Shown piece after piece: positions 24,801 to 36,800 of a stretch of 45,357 nucleotides of DNA (positions within the stretch are counted from its first letter, which is position 1; each line of letters begins with the position of its first letter). The stretch covers positions 90,119,929 to 90,165,285 of the forward strand of contig JBOZIK010000001.1 in NCBI GenBank assembly GCA_051453625.1. The letters are read 5' to 3'. This DNA is from Welwitschia mirabilis (Eukaryota; Gnetophyta; Gnetopsida; Welwitschiales). Below the pieces are notes generated by a model, which saw only the letters and a program-made list of their open reading frames with translations, did not search any database and was not told where the DNA came from. A program made the translations under genes and the position numbers.

Positions 24801-27800
24801 TTCCACCATTTGATGCAAATGAAATATTAGACTAAACAAAAATATGTACACAAATTTTACAAGAAAATAAGAGGGATTTTCCACAATCCTTGTTCCCCTC
24901 TAAATCATTACAAGCCTAAGGGGAAAACTCTTCCTTTTCCTCACCAAAAAAAAAGGCATCTCTACAACCGCTCTCTCCATCATCCACAACAAGTCGACCT
25001 TTTTCAATTGATACACTGCCATATAAAGGATTTGACTAAACAACCCCCCCCCCCAAACCCCACTACCCCGCGCCCAACCACCACCAAAAAAAAAACTCCC
25101 CCACCCTCCACATTGCTAAGTTGAAGAAGGCTTTGTGTTATTGTTGCCATTCTAGCTATAATTCTCCTAAACATTCTCTAACATAATACAAGTAGAACAG
25201 AATGAGGAAGCAACCATCTATAAGTCAACCTATGAAGACCAGAACATAACTCAAGACCAATCAATGTTTCCTTCCATGGAACATTTTGTAGATAGCTTTC
25301 ATTGTCACTACTAAAGAGGCAATAAAATTTGGATTATCTAGAAGGGACACAAACACACAACTCAACTTATTTATTAAATAATGATATGGCAACAATGTAG
25401 GATGAAACTCCTTTCAAACTCTATAATTCAAGTTTGTACAAACAATAGAAAATTATAATCTTCATTTTTCTAAAAAGTTGCCAACATCATTAAAGCAAGA
25501 ACCATCAAGTGGCTTGATTGGACACTAGACCGATGTTGGATTGATGGCTTTGGCTACAATTTGTTGCCTTTTTGTCAAAATGCTTGCTTTGCCCTCCTTT
25601 AGGACCCAGACGATAAAGTAATTTGGCCATAAAGCCGTCACTGTTTCCATTCTCTACATAAGAGAGCTAACCAATGGGAGAGAATAAATTCTCTTGGGAA
25701 GCATACCCAAGTCCTAGTCATGGTATCAACTCCAATTTTAATCCCGCCATTCACCACTATAGAAATGAAGAAGACTTTATTGTTGTCTTGGTCTCCACAT
25801 ATAATAAGATAAAAATCCAATATTTCGCTTATCACAAAAGCTACCCTGTATAGCAATCATTTCTCATCACCCTAAAATTTTCGCTTTTCACTCATTCAAA
25901 CATCAATGTTCAAATGAGGCCTTCATGATTGTCACCTTTCTCTTGTCTTTCATTTTAATAGATCAGCTTTTTCTCCTCTTGTTTAATTTCTTCTTCAAAA
26001 CAAAGCCTTTACTCAATCTTGGAACAAGGATTTGCAACATTTCTAAGTCTCTAAAGTTATTTAGAAGACAAGGCCACGAAAAAAATACCACAGAGAGGAT
26101 GGAATATAAGTTTTTTGAAAAATTGGACTTTTCCAAAAAGTAACGAGTTAAATTCAATTCAAGGCACACCAAGGTGTGGGCTTCAATGTCCTGGTACAAA
26201 TCTCAGGCAAGAACTCAATAGTCAGTGGTCAACTCCAAAGCTAACAAGAGCTACCCATGGCTTTTCAGTTGACCAAGCAAACTAGCAAGCATGATGAGTG
26301 AGATATGGTTACCCACAAGGGAAAAAAAAAACAATTCACAACTAAATAAGAGAGATGCATCACAAGTAGCATAACAAGATTAAATTATTATGAAAAGAAT
26401 GATTTTTAAGATTAAAACATGGGCCCCATAAGAAAAGTGCAAATTGTCCTCATTTTAAACAAAAAACCATAAAAAGGATGAAGATAACAAAACATAATTA
26501 AAAAATCGATTGGCCAATCTTATACTTGGATTATTCTCAAAGGAGATGAAATTGTGAGATAAAGTCAGTGGAAGAGCATTAGGAAGATACTCAATGATAA
26601 AGAACAAGAAGCAGTGGTAAGGAAAAGGAAATGACATTTTTAGCATTTTTGAGTCACGTCACTATGTTGTTGCTAAGTGATAGAACATAGCAACGCCTTA
26701 GTCAACTACACTGTTGTTATGCAAAAAGTAGTAAGCTTGCAGTTTATTATGGATTGTTGCTACTTTTGTTGCTAGGGGATCAAAAGTAGCAATAGTTTCG
26801 CAAACATAGAGGAGAAGCATTTCTGGTTAAAATCACCATGTAACAACAAGTGAAGAAAATTGTAATGATAATAGAGCCCTCTTACATCGCCAAGCGACTG
26901 AAAGTTGTAACAATTTTGAAGAGCAAAGAGTAAGATGAGATTCTAAAAATTTTGCAGTTTTTAAGACTAAAAATTTGAGATGCAAGGTATTGATAGAACT
27001 TAAAGAATGAAAAGTGAATTCAGAACTGTGGAAAAAATGGTACAACAAAAAGCCAAATTAGAAGAAGAAAAAACTAAGAAAATAAAGTGCCTCAACAATG
27101 ATCTAGCAAAGATGTTGCAATGATGTTTAAAGACAAGAGAATGGCCTCAATGAGACATGAAGATCATGCCAACATGCCGAAATTTATTCCCTGTAGTAGC
27201 CAGAAACCCCTTGAAAAGCAACTTTAACCCCTAACACATCCTTGATGACCAAAATCCACCTCCTATTACTGATTACACTTTGATGAATGGCAAAGGCTAC
27301 GTTATAATTTGTACATGTACTTCTAATTNNNNNNNNNNTAAAGTTACTCTGTTATGTGATACATAGGCATGCTTCCGGAATAGGATAAGGCCAACAATTG
27401 CAATATCATTAGCGAATAACACAATTCAACCATCTCTAGTAGAATTTTTTCCCCACACACACATAACACCAATACACAATTTCCTCAAAACAATGCAATG
27501 AAAGCCAACCTCTTAAGCATTAATTCACATTAGCATGGCGTCCCCAAGACATATGCATTGCCCAACACACACATCTGTTGGAGCAAACAAAGAGTTGTTT
27601 CAATGATGAACAAGAAAGAGTGTAAATTCAGCTCTAGAAGATTAAAAAGTGAAATTAAGACTCCTATTGATGTTTGTGATCCGCCCATTGAAGGGTTCCA
27701 AATTTCATCATGGCAGGGACTTTCCAATTTTTATGTGGCAGGTTCGAATTTTTATCAGCCATACAAACACGCTGAATATGACCTGAGATGTTCCAGATTT

Positions 27801-30800
27801 ATGGTACAACATCCAGGCTATGCAGGGAGAAAACTCAAACAAGCTTGGGACGTTCTACTAGGATCGCAGATCACCCTAGGAAAGGGGTGAATAGTGTTTT
27901 CTTAAAAAAACATTATTAAACTACAACTTCAAATAGATCTACTCAGATTGAAAACCAACATTAATAACAAAGATAAAACATTAACACTAATAAATCAAAA
28001 GGAAGCCCAAAGAACTAAAATCAAGTGCACCTGCGATTTACAGTGGTTCTGCTCACCAGCCTACTCCACTCTCAAGGGGCAGCAAACAGCCTTGAGCCTC
28101 CCGGTTCCTTCAAGTTTAAAAAATCTTTACAAGACAATGAAACCCTTCACCAAAGGTCCACTCAAACTTCATACAGACAAAGCTGTATCCTAGAAATCAA
28201 GGAGATGACTTCAATAAGGGTCCTAATGATGGTATGCCTATCTTGCACTTAGCATCAGCTTGTAGTACAGTAGACTGATATAGGTATTCTCAGGTTGGAT
28301 AAGAAACAATCATATGGGATTGATCAATTTACAATAGTTCCTTTTCACACAATATATATCATTTTTAGTAACCTTCTTTCTACAGAATACAAATTATTTA
28401 TACACGCAGAAGAAGACAGAAGTCAAATAGACATCATTAGCCTTGAGCTGTGTGCCCTCGGATAAGACTTATGGTCATTGGAAGTAGATGAAAATCATAG
28501 GAAATGACTTTAGTGTTTTACCCAATAGACTTTTGCTCCAACATTCACCTTGCTCCGCTTCTCGAATGTCCCACAAAGCTTCCCAGATGTCCTAATAAAA
28601 TCTTAGTAGTTCTCCTATGCATCCCTAACATCCCACAAAAAAGGATGGATGTCCCATCTTAAGTTTGGGATTTTTGCAGCGCTTTCCCCTAAACGTCCTG
28701 CAAAACAAGGCAGACATCCCAGACTGCAATCTGGTTTTTTTCTTGCTGGATTACTTGAACATCCCACTTGAAACTCGGGACATCCTAGGTCATGTTCACC
28801 TCTCCTAGGCAAGACAGTCAGACGTCTCGCAAAAAGACTAGGACATTCCTTGGGTTGGACTTTTCTCGATCATCCTTGAAACACTTCTTCATGTCCTTCA
28901 ACAATCTCCCCTTTTCAATGATGACAACTAATATGACACAAAAGGATTCAGAAGTTTAGATCTTGATTACTCTGCTCCCCCTGAATTCGGGCTCTCTCTC
29001 TAACAAAGGTGAGTGTAGGGATTAGATCATATGCTCCAAATGAATTCACCACCGTCTTTGAGACTTTATTTCCATGGATGTCCTGCAATAAGATGCAACA
29101 TAAAACATTCCGATTCTGAGAGGCTACATGATCTTCCAATCTGAAACATCTTACAATTTACATCATCCTTGATTAACCACATATGTAATTTTAATAAGTA
29201 CAAGCATATTTCAGCATAGTAAACAACCTTGAATGCAAGGTAATATGCAAGACTAATCATTGCAAAATACTTTTTGACAAATAGATTATATATTCAAGAC
29301 ACGCAATAAAAAGTACATATATTCTCCCCCTTTGGCATCATTGAGAAAGGATACAACAAAAGTGCAAAAGGAAAAGTAGTTGTGTCATAGCAAAAAGTGT
29401 CTTTACAAATAGATTTTTGGACCACACTTTTAGAGAATGGGGAATAGCTGATAATCTAGACAAAAAGGAGATATAAGTATAAGATAGTGCATGAGAAGCA
29501 AAGGAAAGCACAAGAAGAAGAGATGATAAGCTAGGGAGATGAGCGGGCTATTGGTTCCCCCTCTTCTTCTTCTTCTAAACTAAGTGGAATGTCAAACCCA
29601 TGAACAGCCAATCCAAACACAAGTTTATCTAACCTCTTACCCATTTTACTGAGAATATGCTCAATCCGATGAAATGTTGCTGAGGTGTCTAAACTATTGG
29701 ATCCTTATGTTGTGTGTCTGCATTTGGTTGAAACAGAAGATGGGGAACGTCGTTCCTCGTCAAAAAATATATTCACCTTTTTGAGAGGAAACTGTCAAGG
29801 GTTTGAGAATTTTGACCAATTCCTCATCTCATGCTAACTAGATTCCTTTATCCTTCAAAATTGCAGTCAGCAAACCACTAAAAGGAAGACTAGCATTTGA
29901 GGCCACAAAAAATTGTCCAATGTAATATATAACATATTCACTAAGATCAATGTTAATGCCAACAGCCAAATAGTACATAATGTAGACACAAATTGGTGCA
30001 GCTTCGTTTTTGTGCCCCAGTTTGGGAACCAGACTATGACTACAAATCTGAAATATAACATGGTAAAATGTCTTGAGTTGATTTGTGGGCCTATCAGAAC
30101 GCCAGTCAAAAGTTTTCCCATGCAAGGCAATTGTTAATGTATCTTTGGGCACAAGCTATTCCAATATAACTGCAAAGTTAATAGTGGAGTAAGGACCTTC
30201 TCTTGGAAATCTAATAAGATCGGAAATATCATCTAAGGTTATTTCAATATCTCTTCCATATACTCTGGATTTCAAATGGCAGTCGAATACTTAAAATGAA
30301 CCATTGCAATAGAAGAGATGTACCATTTTGGCAGAAATCTTGGTTTCTGATTCTAAGGCACAGGTCCAACCAAGGGCTTCAAACTTGTGAAAAATTTGTA
30401 CCTCATGCCTGAAGGACTCAAAATGAATCTTCCTTTCAAATGCTATTAGCCACTTGGAGAATGAGGTCTGCCAGTATCTTTTGTGGACTTCTGTAAGGAA
30501 CTAGTTGACTTAAGAAGAAAATGAAGTTGCCTCTTTGCCTCTTCTTTAAGCAGCTGGCTTTGGTCTAACCATCTTGAAGGAAACAAGTCCAAGAGGAGCT
30601 AAGAGAAGGAAGAGAAAAATATGAGAAAAGGAGAAAAACAGGAGGGCACGACATCACAACAGGAAGGAAGCAAATAACACAAAAGAAAGGAGAGGGTTGC
30701 ATTTAAAACATTGAACAAGAAGACGATCCATGCATCCCTAACGAGGGTCAGAAGTCTAGGAAAAACAAGGGGGATGTCCAGCCAATTACACGGCTAAAGG

Positions 30801-33800
30801 AAGGTTAAAAAAAAAAGGGAGGGCGGGGGGGGGAACATCTGGGAAAAATCATGACATTTGAGAGTGGGACATCTAAGAGAAAAATCATGATGCCCAAGTG
30901 AAAATGCCAAGGCATCCAAAAGAGAATGCCAAGACGTCTGGCTAGCACATTAGCTGAGAATGAAAAGAGGTCAGAACATCCGAAGAACATGGGTGGGACA
31001 TCCCACCATTCACTAAATCTGAAAGATAAGAGTGAAGACAAGAAGCTTGACAGATTGCCAGTTAAAAAACTCAGCTAATAACCCCACTTGTAAAATTGAT
31101 GTCCAAAGTTTGTAAAACCCTTCCCTTACACAATTTTTGTTGTATTATATAATTTTTTTCGTGTTGAACATTTATTTGATTTGCTTTGAGAAGAAGATCA
31201 TACCTAAGGAGGATATGCTCATATCCCTAAATTTGTTCAAAGAAACAGGAGCCTTTCCTCATTCATAATATCTGTAATTTGATCATTAGTGGCAATGTAT
31301 TCTAAGTCAATTATTTGATTTTGTACCTGATCATGAATGAAGCGGTGTCTGATGTCTATGTGTTTGGTCCTAGAGCACTGCATCGGGTTCTTTGTTATCT
31401 CGATTGCATTAGTGTTATCGCAAAACATTTTCTATCGTAAAAGCAAGACCTGCTTATACTTTTTCTACCGTCCATGAAACCTGCCCAATCTGCATTACTA
31501 TATCCAACAAGATCAAGAGTAGAATCATAAGAATATCATAATCCATAGCTGGAGATGTATTTCAGATATCGCAAGATTCATTTGACACAAATCAAGTGTG
31601 ACACTCTAGGATCAAATTGATATCTTGCACAAACACCTACACTATGTGCGATGTCAAATCTAGTAGCTGATAAGTATAACAAGCTGCTAATCATCCCTCT
31701 ACACAACGTTTGATCAGCCTTTTTGTAGGACATGTCTTTTGAAATTTTTGCACTAGTAGAATGTGACGTCTTTGAATCTTTAGCATCCATCATTCTATCA
31801 TTCCATACTTGTTTAGAACATCTATAACAAACTTGGATTGACTAATGAATATTCCTTCTTGTCTTTGTTTAATTTGAAGTCCAAGGAAGAAATTCAGTTC
31901 CCCAAGCAAGCTCATCTCAAATTCTTCTTGCATTATTTTTGAGAATTCAATTGCCAGAGACAACTTTGTGGCTCCAAATACAATATCATCAACGTCTATT
32001 TGGACTATCAGTATGTCTTTTTCCTCTTGTTTGATAGACAAGGTAGGATCTGCACTCCCTTTAGAAAATCCATTTGTGAATCCAAAAAAGAATTTAATCT
32101 ATCAAATCAGGCTCTAAAAGCTTGTTTTAGACTATAAAGAGCTTTATTTAATTTGTAAACATGGTCAGGAAACTTAGGATCTACAAATCCAAGTGGCTGG
32201 CCCACATACACTTGTTCATTAATGTACCCATTTAAAAAAGCACTCTTTGACATCCAATTGAAACAATTTAATTTTGTGAAAACAAGCAAAAGTGAGTAAC
32301 ATACGAATAGCTTTTAACCTTGCAATTGAAGCAAATGTTTCGCCCTAGTCTATTCCTTCTTATCGATAGTACCCTTGGGCTACCAAGCAAGCCTTGTTCT
32401 GCACTATGTGATGATTCTTGTCTCTTTTATTTTTGAAAACCCATTTTGATCCAATGATGGATTCCACACTTTGTTTGTTTTAAATTGGTTCAACTCCTTT
32501 TGCATGGCTAGCATCCATGCCTCATCGTGTTCTACTTCTTGAAAAGCTTTTGGTCCTATGTCAGATAAGAAACAAAGAAAGTTGTGACTAATGTGCTTAC
32601 CACTTCCAGTCATAGATCCCATGGTAGGATTGCTCAAGATGTTGTCTTCCTGGTGATCTCTTCTGGTTTATAAAGAAAGAGAAGAGCATTTGTGAGAGCT
32701 CTTTTCCTCACTTATCTCACTTGAGGTGGAGGCTTGAGCTTCATTGTCAATTTGAGGGTTGGAGGGAACACAAATCCCCTCACCAGTCTTTTTAGAACCT
32801 GCAATGACTATATTGCATTCCTCAAACATTATATGAGCTAATTCCTCAACTTTATAGGAAGCTTTCTTATAAACCCTATAAGCCTTACTAGTTGCAGAAT
32901 AACCAAGAAATACACCATCAGTAGATTTAGATTCAAATTTACCTATATGCAATTATCCTTAAAAATAGAACATTTACTTCCAAAAACTTTGAAATAATGT
33001 ACATTGAGTTTCTTACCATACCATAGCTCGTATGTCATTTGTTTTGGCCCAGATCTTAGAAAAACTCTTAAGACTTACATAGCATGTTGTATTCACTGCT
33101 TCAACCCACAAGTGTTGATGAAGAGAGTACTCATTCAACATTGTCCTTGCCATGTCAGCCAAAACCCTATTTTTATGCTTAGCTACATTGTTTTGTTGAA
33201 AAGTTCTAGGAGGAGAAAACTATGATGGATTTCATGGCTATTACAAATCTCTTTGAACTTCTCATTTTTCAAACTCATCACCATGATTAGACTGTAACGT
33301 ATTTTATGTATTATCGTTTTTCATTCTGAACTCTCCTGCACACCTTAACAAACATGTCAAATGTCTCATCCTTACTAGAAAGGAATGAGACCCAACAAAA
33401 ACAAGAAAGATCATCTACCATTACAAGAAAGTATCTTTTACCTCCCATGCTTCTAGTTTGAGCTAGACCAACTAAATCCATATGAATAAGATCCAGAGAA
33501 TTGTCAGAAGTTGTACTCCTCTTGGGTTTAAAACTTGACCTTGTGATTTTACCGTTTAAGTAAGACACACACATTTTAGCATGCTAAACATTCAGCTTAC
33601 GGATACCATGAACAATTTCATTTGAGGAGATAGTCCGAAGCTCTTTCAAGTGCATGTGGCCTAGTCTCTTATGCCAAAGGTCCACTTCATTTGATTGCAC
33701 TATAAAGCATCCTTCATTACCCTTATCATTGTCATCAAACATAATGCACTTAGACCTACTGCTTGTCAGAATAACATTGTTTGCAGAGGCATTTCTAAGT

Positions 33801-36800
33801 ACACATTTATCTTTACAAAAGGAAACTACATCACCTCTATCACAAATTTGTGAAATACTAAAGAGATCATGTTTAAGACCATTTACAAGATATACACCAT
33901 CGATTACAGGGTGTTGTTCATTGGTAATAATGGATCCCTTACCGACAATATGTCCTTTGTTGTTGTCACCAAAAGTTACTAGATGATGCAAATAAGTTTT
34001 TATCTCCAATCATGTGACAAGAATAGCCACTGTCCAGACACCATTTAGTGCTCTCTTGAATATTAAACGGGGCATAAGCAAATAGAGTTTTCAAAGAATC
34101 TTTTTTGACCCACTGCTAGTTGTTTTTCCTCATTTTAAGAACATTTGAATTCTTGTTTGAAATCTAGAATTATACTTATAACCAAAATAGAAGGATTTTT
34201 TGTATGGACAAAAAAACTGAATATGACTAGACTCCCGACAAAAAAAGCATTTAATTTGGTTACTTCTACTAAGTGATATTCTATATAGAGTTAACAAAAT
34301 TGACAGTAGGAGACATGCCTGAAGATGTTCCAACACAAGAGTTGTCTACCAATTCCCAGTAATCTGTTGAGATTATCGTTTCCATAGGTAAGATGTTCAA
34401 CTATTATGTTTGCTTGATCTAATTCTTTAGAAAGGGTCATGATCTTTTCTGATGCATATTTCAATCTGTTTTCTAACTCCACAACTTGTTTCTTCAAAGA
34501 AAGGTTTTTCTTGCCAAGTTCAGTACTTACATTCTATAGTTGTTCATAAGCATCGACTAAGGTCTCATGTTCAAGTTCACCTTCGTCTACTTCATTAGCA
34601 ATAAATCTGAAATCCAATGACTCACAGACCTCCTTAGTAATTGAGAGCAAATCAAAGTTGAGAGGTTCTTCTTCTTCGCTTGATTGTGACAGTATCCTCC
34701 TCATCCCAAGTTGCTTTTAGAGCCTTCTTCTTGTTGTTCCTAAATGACTTTTCCTTCTTTGTGTTAGCGCATCTAAAGGCAATGTAGCCATATCCCTTGC
34801 ATCCATAACATTAAATAGAACTAGAGGGATTCTTACTTTTGTCCATACCTCATTTAGATGATTGCCTTGAGAATCTTCCTTCTTTTCTTCTAAAGATCTT
34901 TTAAAGTTTTTGGCTAATAAAGCCAAGTCATCATCCTCCACATCTTCCCTAGACTGATTTGCTTCTTCATCCTCAAGGAAACATTTAATGCAATGTTCTT
35001 CCTTTTGGGAGGCTCATCTTCTATTTGCAAGGAAGCCTCGTATGCCATGAGGGACCCCTTTTCTTCCACTCGAATTTTGTCAATATCTTTGCTTTATTCT
35101 ATGGCAGTGACTTTGGCCCTGAATGTTTTTGTAAGACTTCTAAGAATTTTTCTGACACTGAGCTCCATGGTACTTCTACTGATATCCACATGTCGTTCAC
35201 AATGTCATTTATCTTGGAACCATATTCTACTACAGTTTCTAAGACTTTCATTCGAATGTTTTCAAATTGAGTGGTTAACATCTGAAGTTTGACATTCTTG
35301 ACCACATTGGTCCCTTCATGATCAACCTTTAAGGTCTTCCACAACTCCTGAGCTATTGTACATTGGACTACTTGATTATATTCTTCAGGAGACAAAGCAC
35401 ATATTAAGGCATTCATAGCCTTAGCGTTCAACTGGGCAACCCTTTTCTCATTAGGGTCCCACTCACTCCTAGTCTCTGAGACTTGTTTTCCATTTACTAC
35501 CTTGGTGGGGAGAGTGTACCCAAACTCTACCATTTTCCAGGTATCACAGTGTAAAGACTGCATGAAGATTGAAAATCTTAGCTTTCCAATAGGCATAGTT
35601 CGAGCTCAGAAACAATAGAGGTCTTGAGACGGATTGTCCTTCTGTGTAACTTGAGGATGCCATCAAGAGAACACCTGCAAGACAACAAATAAACCCTAAT
35701 CTAGAGCAACCAGGCTCTAATAACAATTGTTAGGATCGCAGATCACCCTAGAGGGGGGTGAATAAGGTTTTCTTAAAAAACACTATTAAACTACAACTTC
35801 AAATAGATCCACTCAGATAGAAAACTAACTTTAAGAACAAAGATAAGACAACAAATAAACCCTACTCTAGAGCAACCAGGCTCTAATAACAATTGTTAGG
35901 ATCGTAGATCACCCTTAAAGGGGGGTGAATAAGGTTTTCTTAAAAAACACTATTAGACTACAACTTCAAATAGATCCACTCAGATAGAAAACTAACTTTA
36001 AGAACAAAGATAAAACATTTACAATAACAAATCAAAAGGAATCCCAAAGAATTAAAATAAAGTGCACTAGTGATTTATAGTGGTTCGGCTCACCAATCCA
36101 CTCCACTCTCAAGGGGCAGCAAGCGGTCTTCAGCCTCCCAGTTCCTTTAAGTTCAAAAAATCTTTATAAGACAATGAAACCCTTCATCAGGGGTCTACTT
36201 AAAACTTCACACAAACGAAGCTCTATCCCAAAGCTGAAGGAGATGACTTTAATAAGGCTTCTAATGATGGTGTGCCTATCTTGCACTTAGCATTAGCTTG
36301 TACTACAGCAAACTGATATAGATATTCTCAGTTTGAATCAGAAACGACCATATGGGATTAATCAACTTACAATAGTTTTTTTCAATATCTTTTTCAGTAA
36401 CCTTCTTTCTACAGAATACAGACTATTTATACAAGCAGAAGACGATAGAAGCCAAATAGACACCATTAGCCTTGAGCTATGTGCACTCAGATAAGACATA
36501 TGGTCATTGGAAGTGGATAAACGTCATAGGAAATGACTTTATTGTTTTACCCAATAGATCTCTACTCCAATGTTCACCTTGATCCGCCTCCAGGATGTCC
36601 CACAAAGTTTCTAGGACATCCTAATAAAATCTTAGAAGCTCCCTATCCATTCTGGATGTCCCACATCCCATCTTAATTTCGGGATTTCTGCAGAGCTTTC
36701 CCCCAAATGTCCTACAAAACAAGTCGGAGGTCCTAGAATGTAATATGGTTTTTTCCTACAAGATTACTCAGACGTCCCACTTGAAACTCAGGATGTCCTA

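Larger units (their letters stand above)
35681..36012. repeat. 166-bp tandem duplication over the Copia-2 LTR/primer-site junction
   Basis: Units 35681-35846 and 35847-36012, both starting gacaacaaataaaccctaNt, nearly identical. Each unit contains the primer-binding site followed (plus strand) by TGTTAGGATCG and about the next 115 bp of LTR. The copy nearer gag therefore carries a stub of LTR between two primer sites. Confidence 0.93.

Noticed and set aside
33654-33986. 110-codon plus-strand ORF
   Set aside because: Antisense shadow of the Copia-2 pre-integrase domain.
34993-35292. Two overlapping plus-strand ORFs
   Set aside because: Antisense shadows of the Copia-2 Gag frame at 35099-35596.
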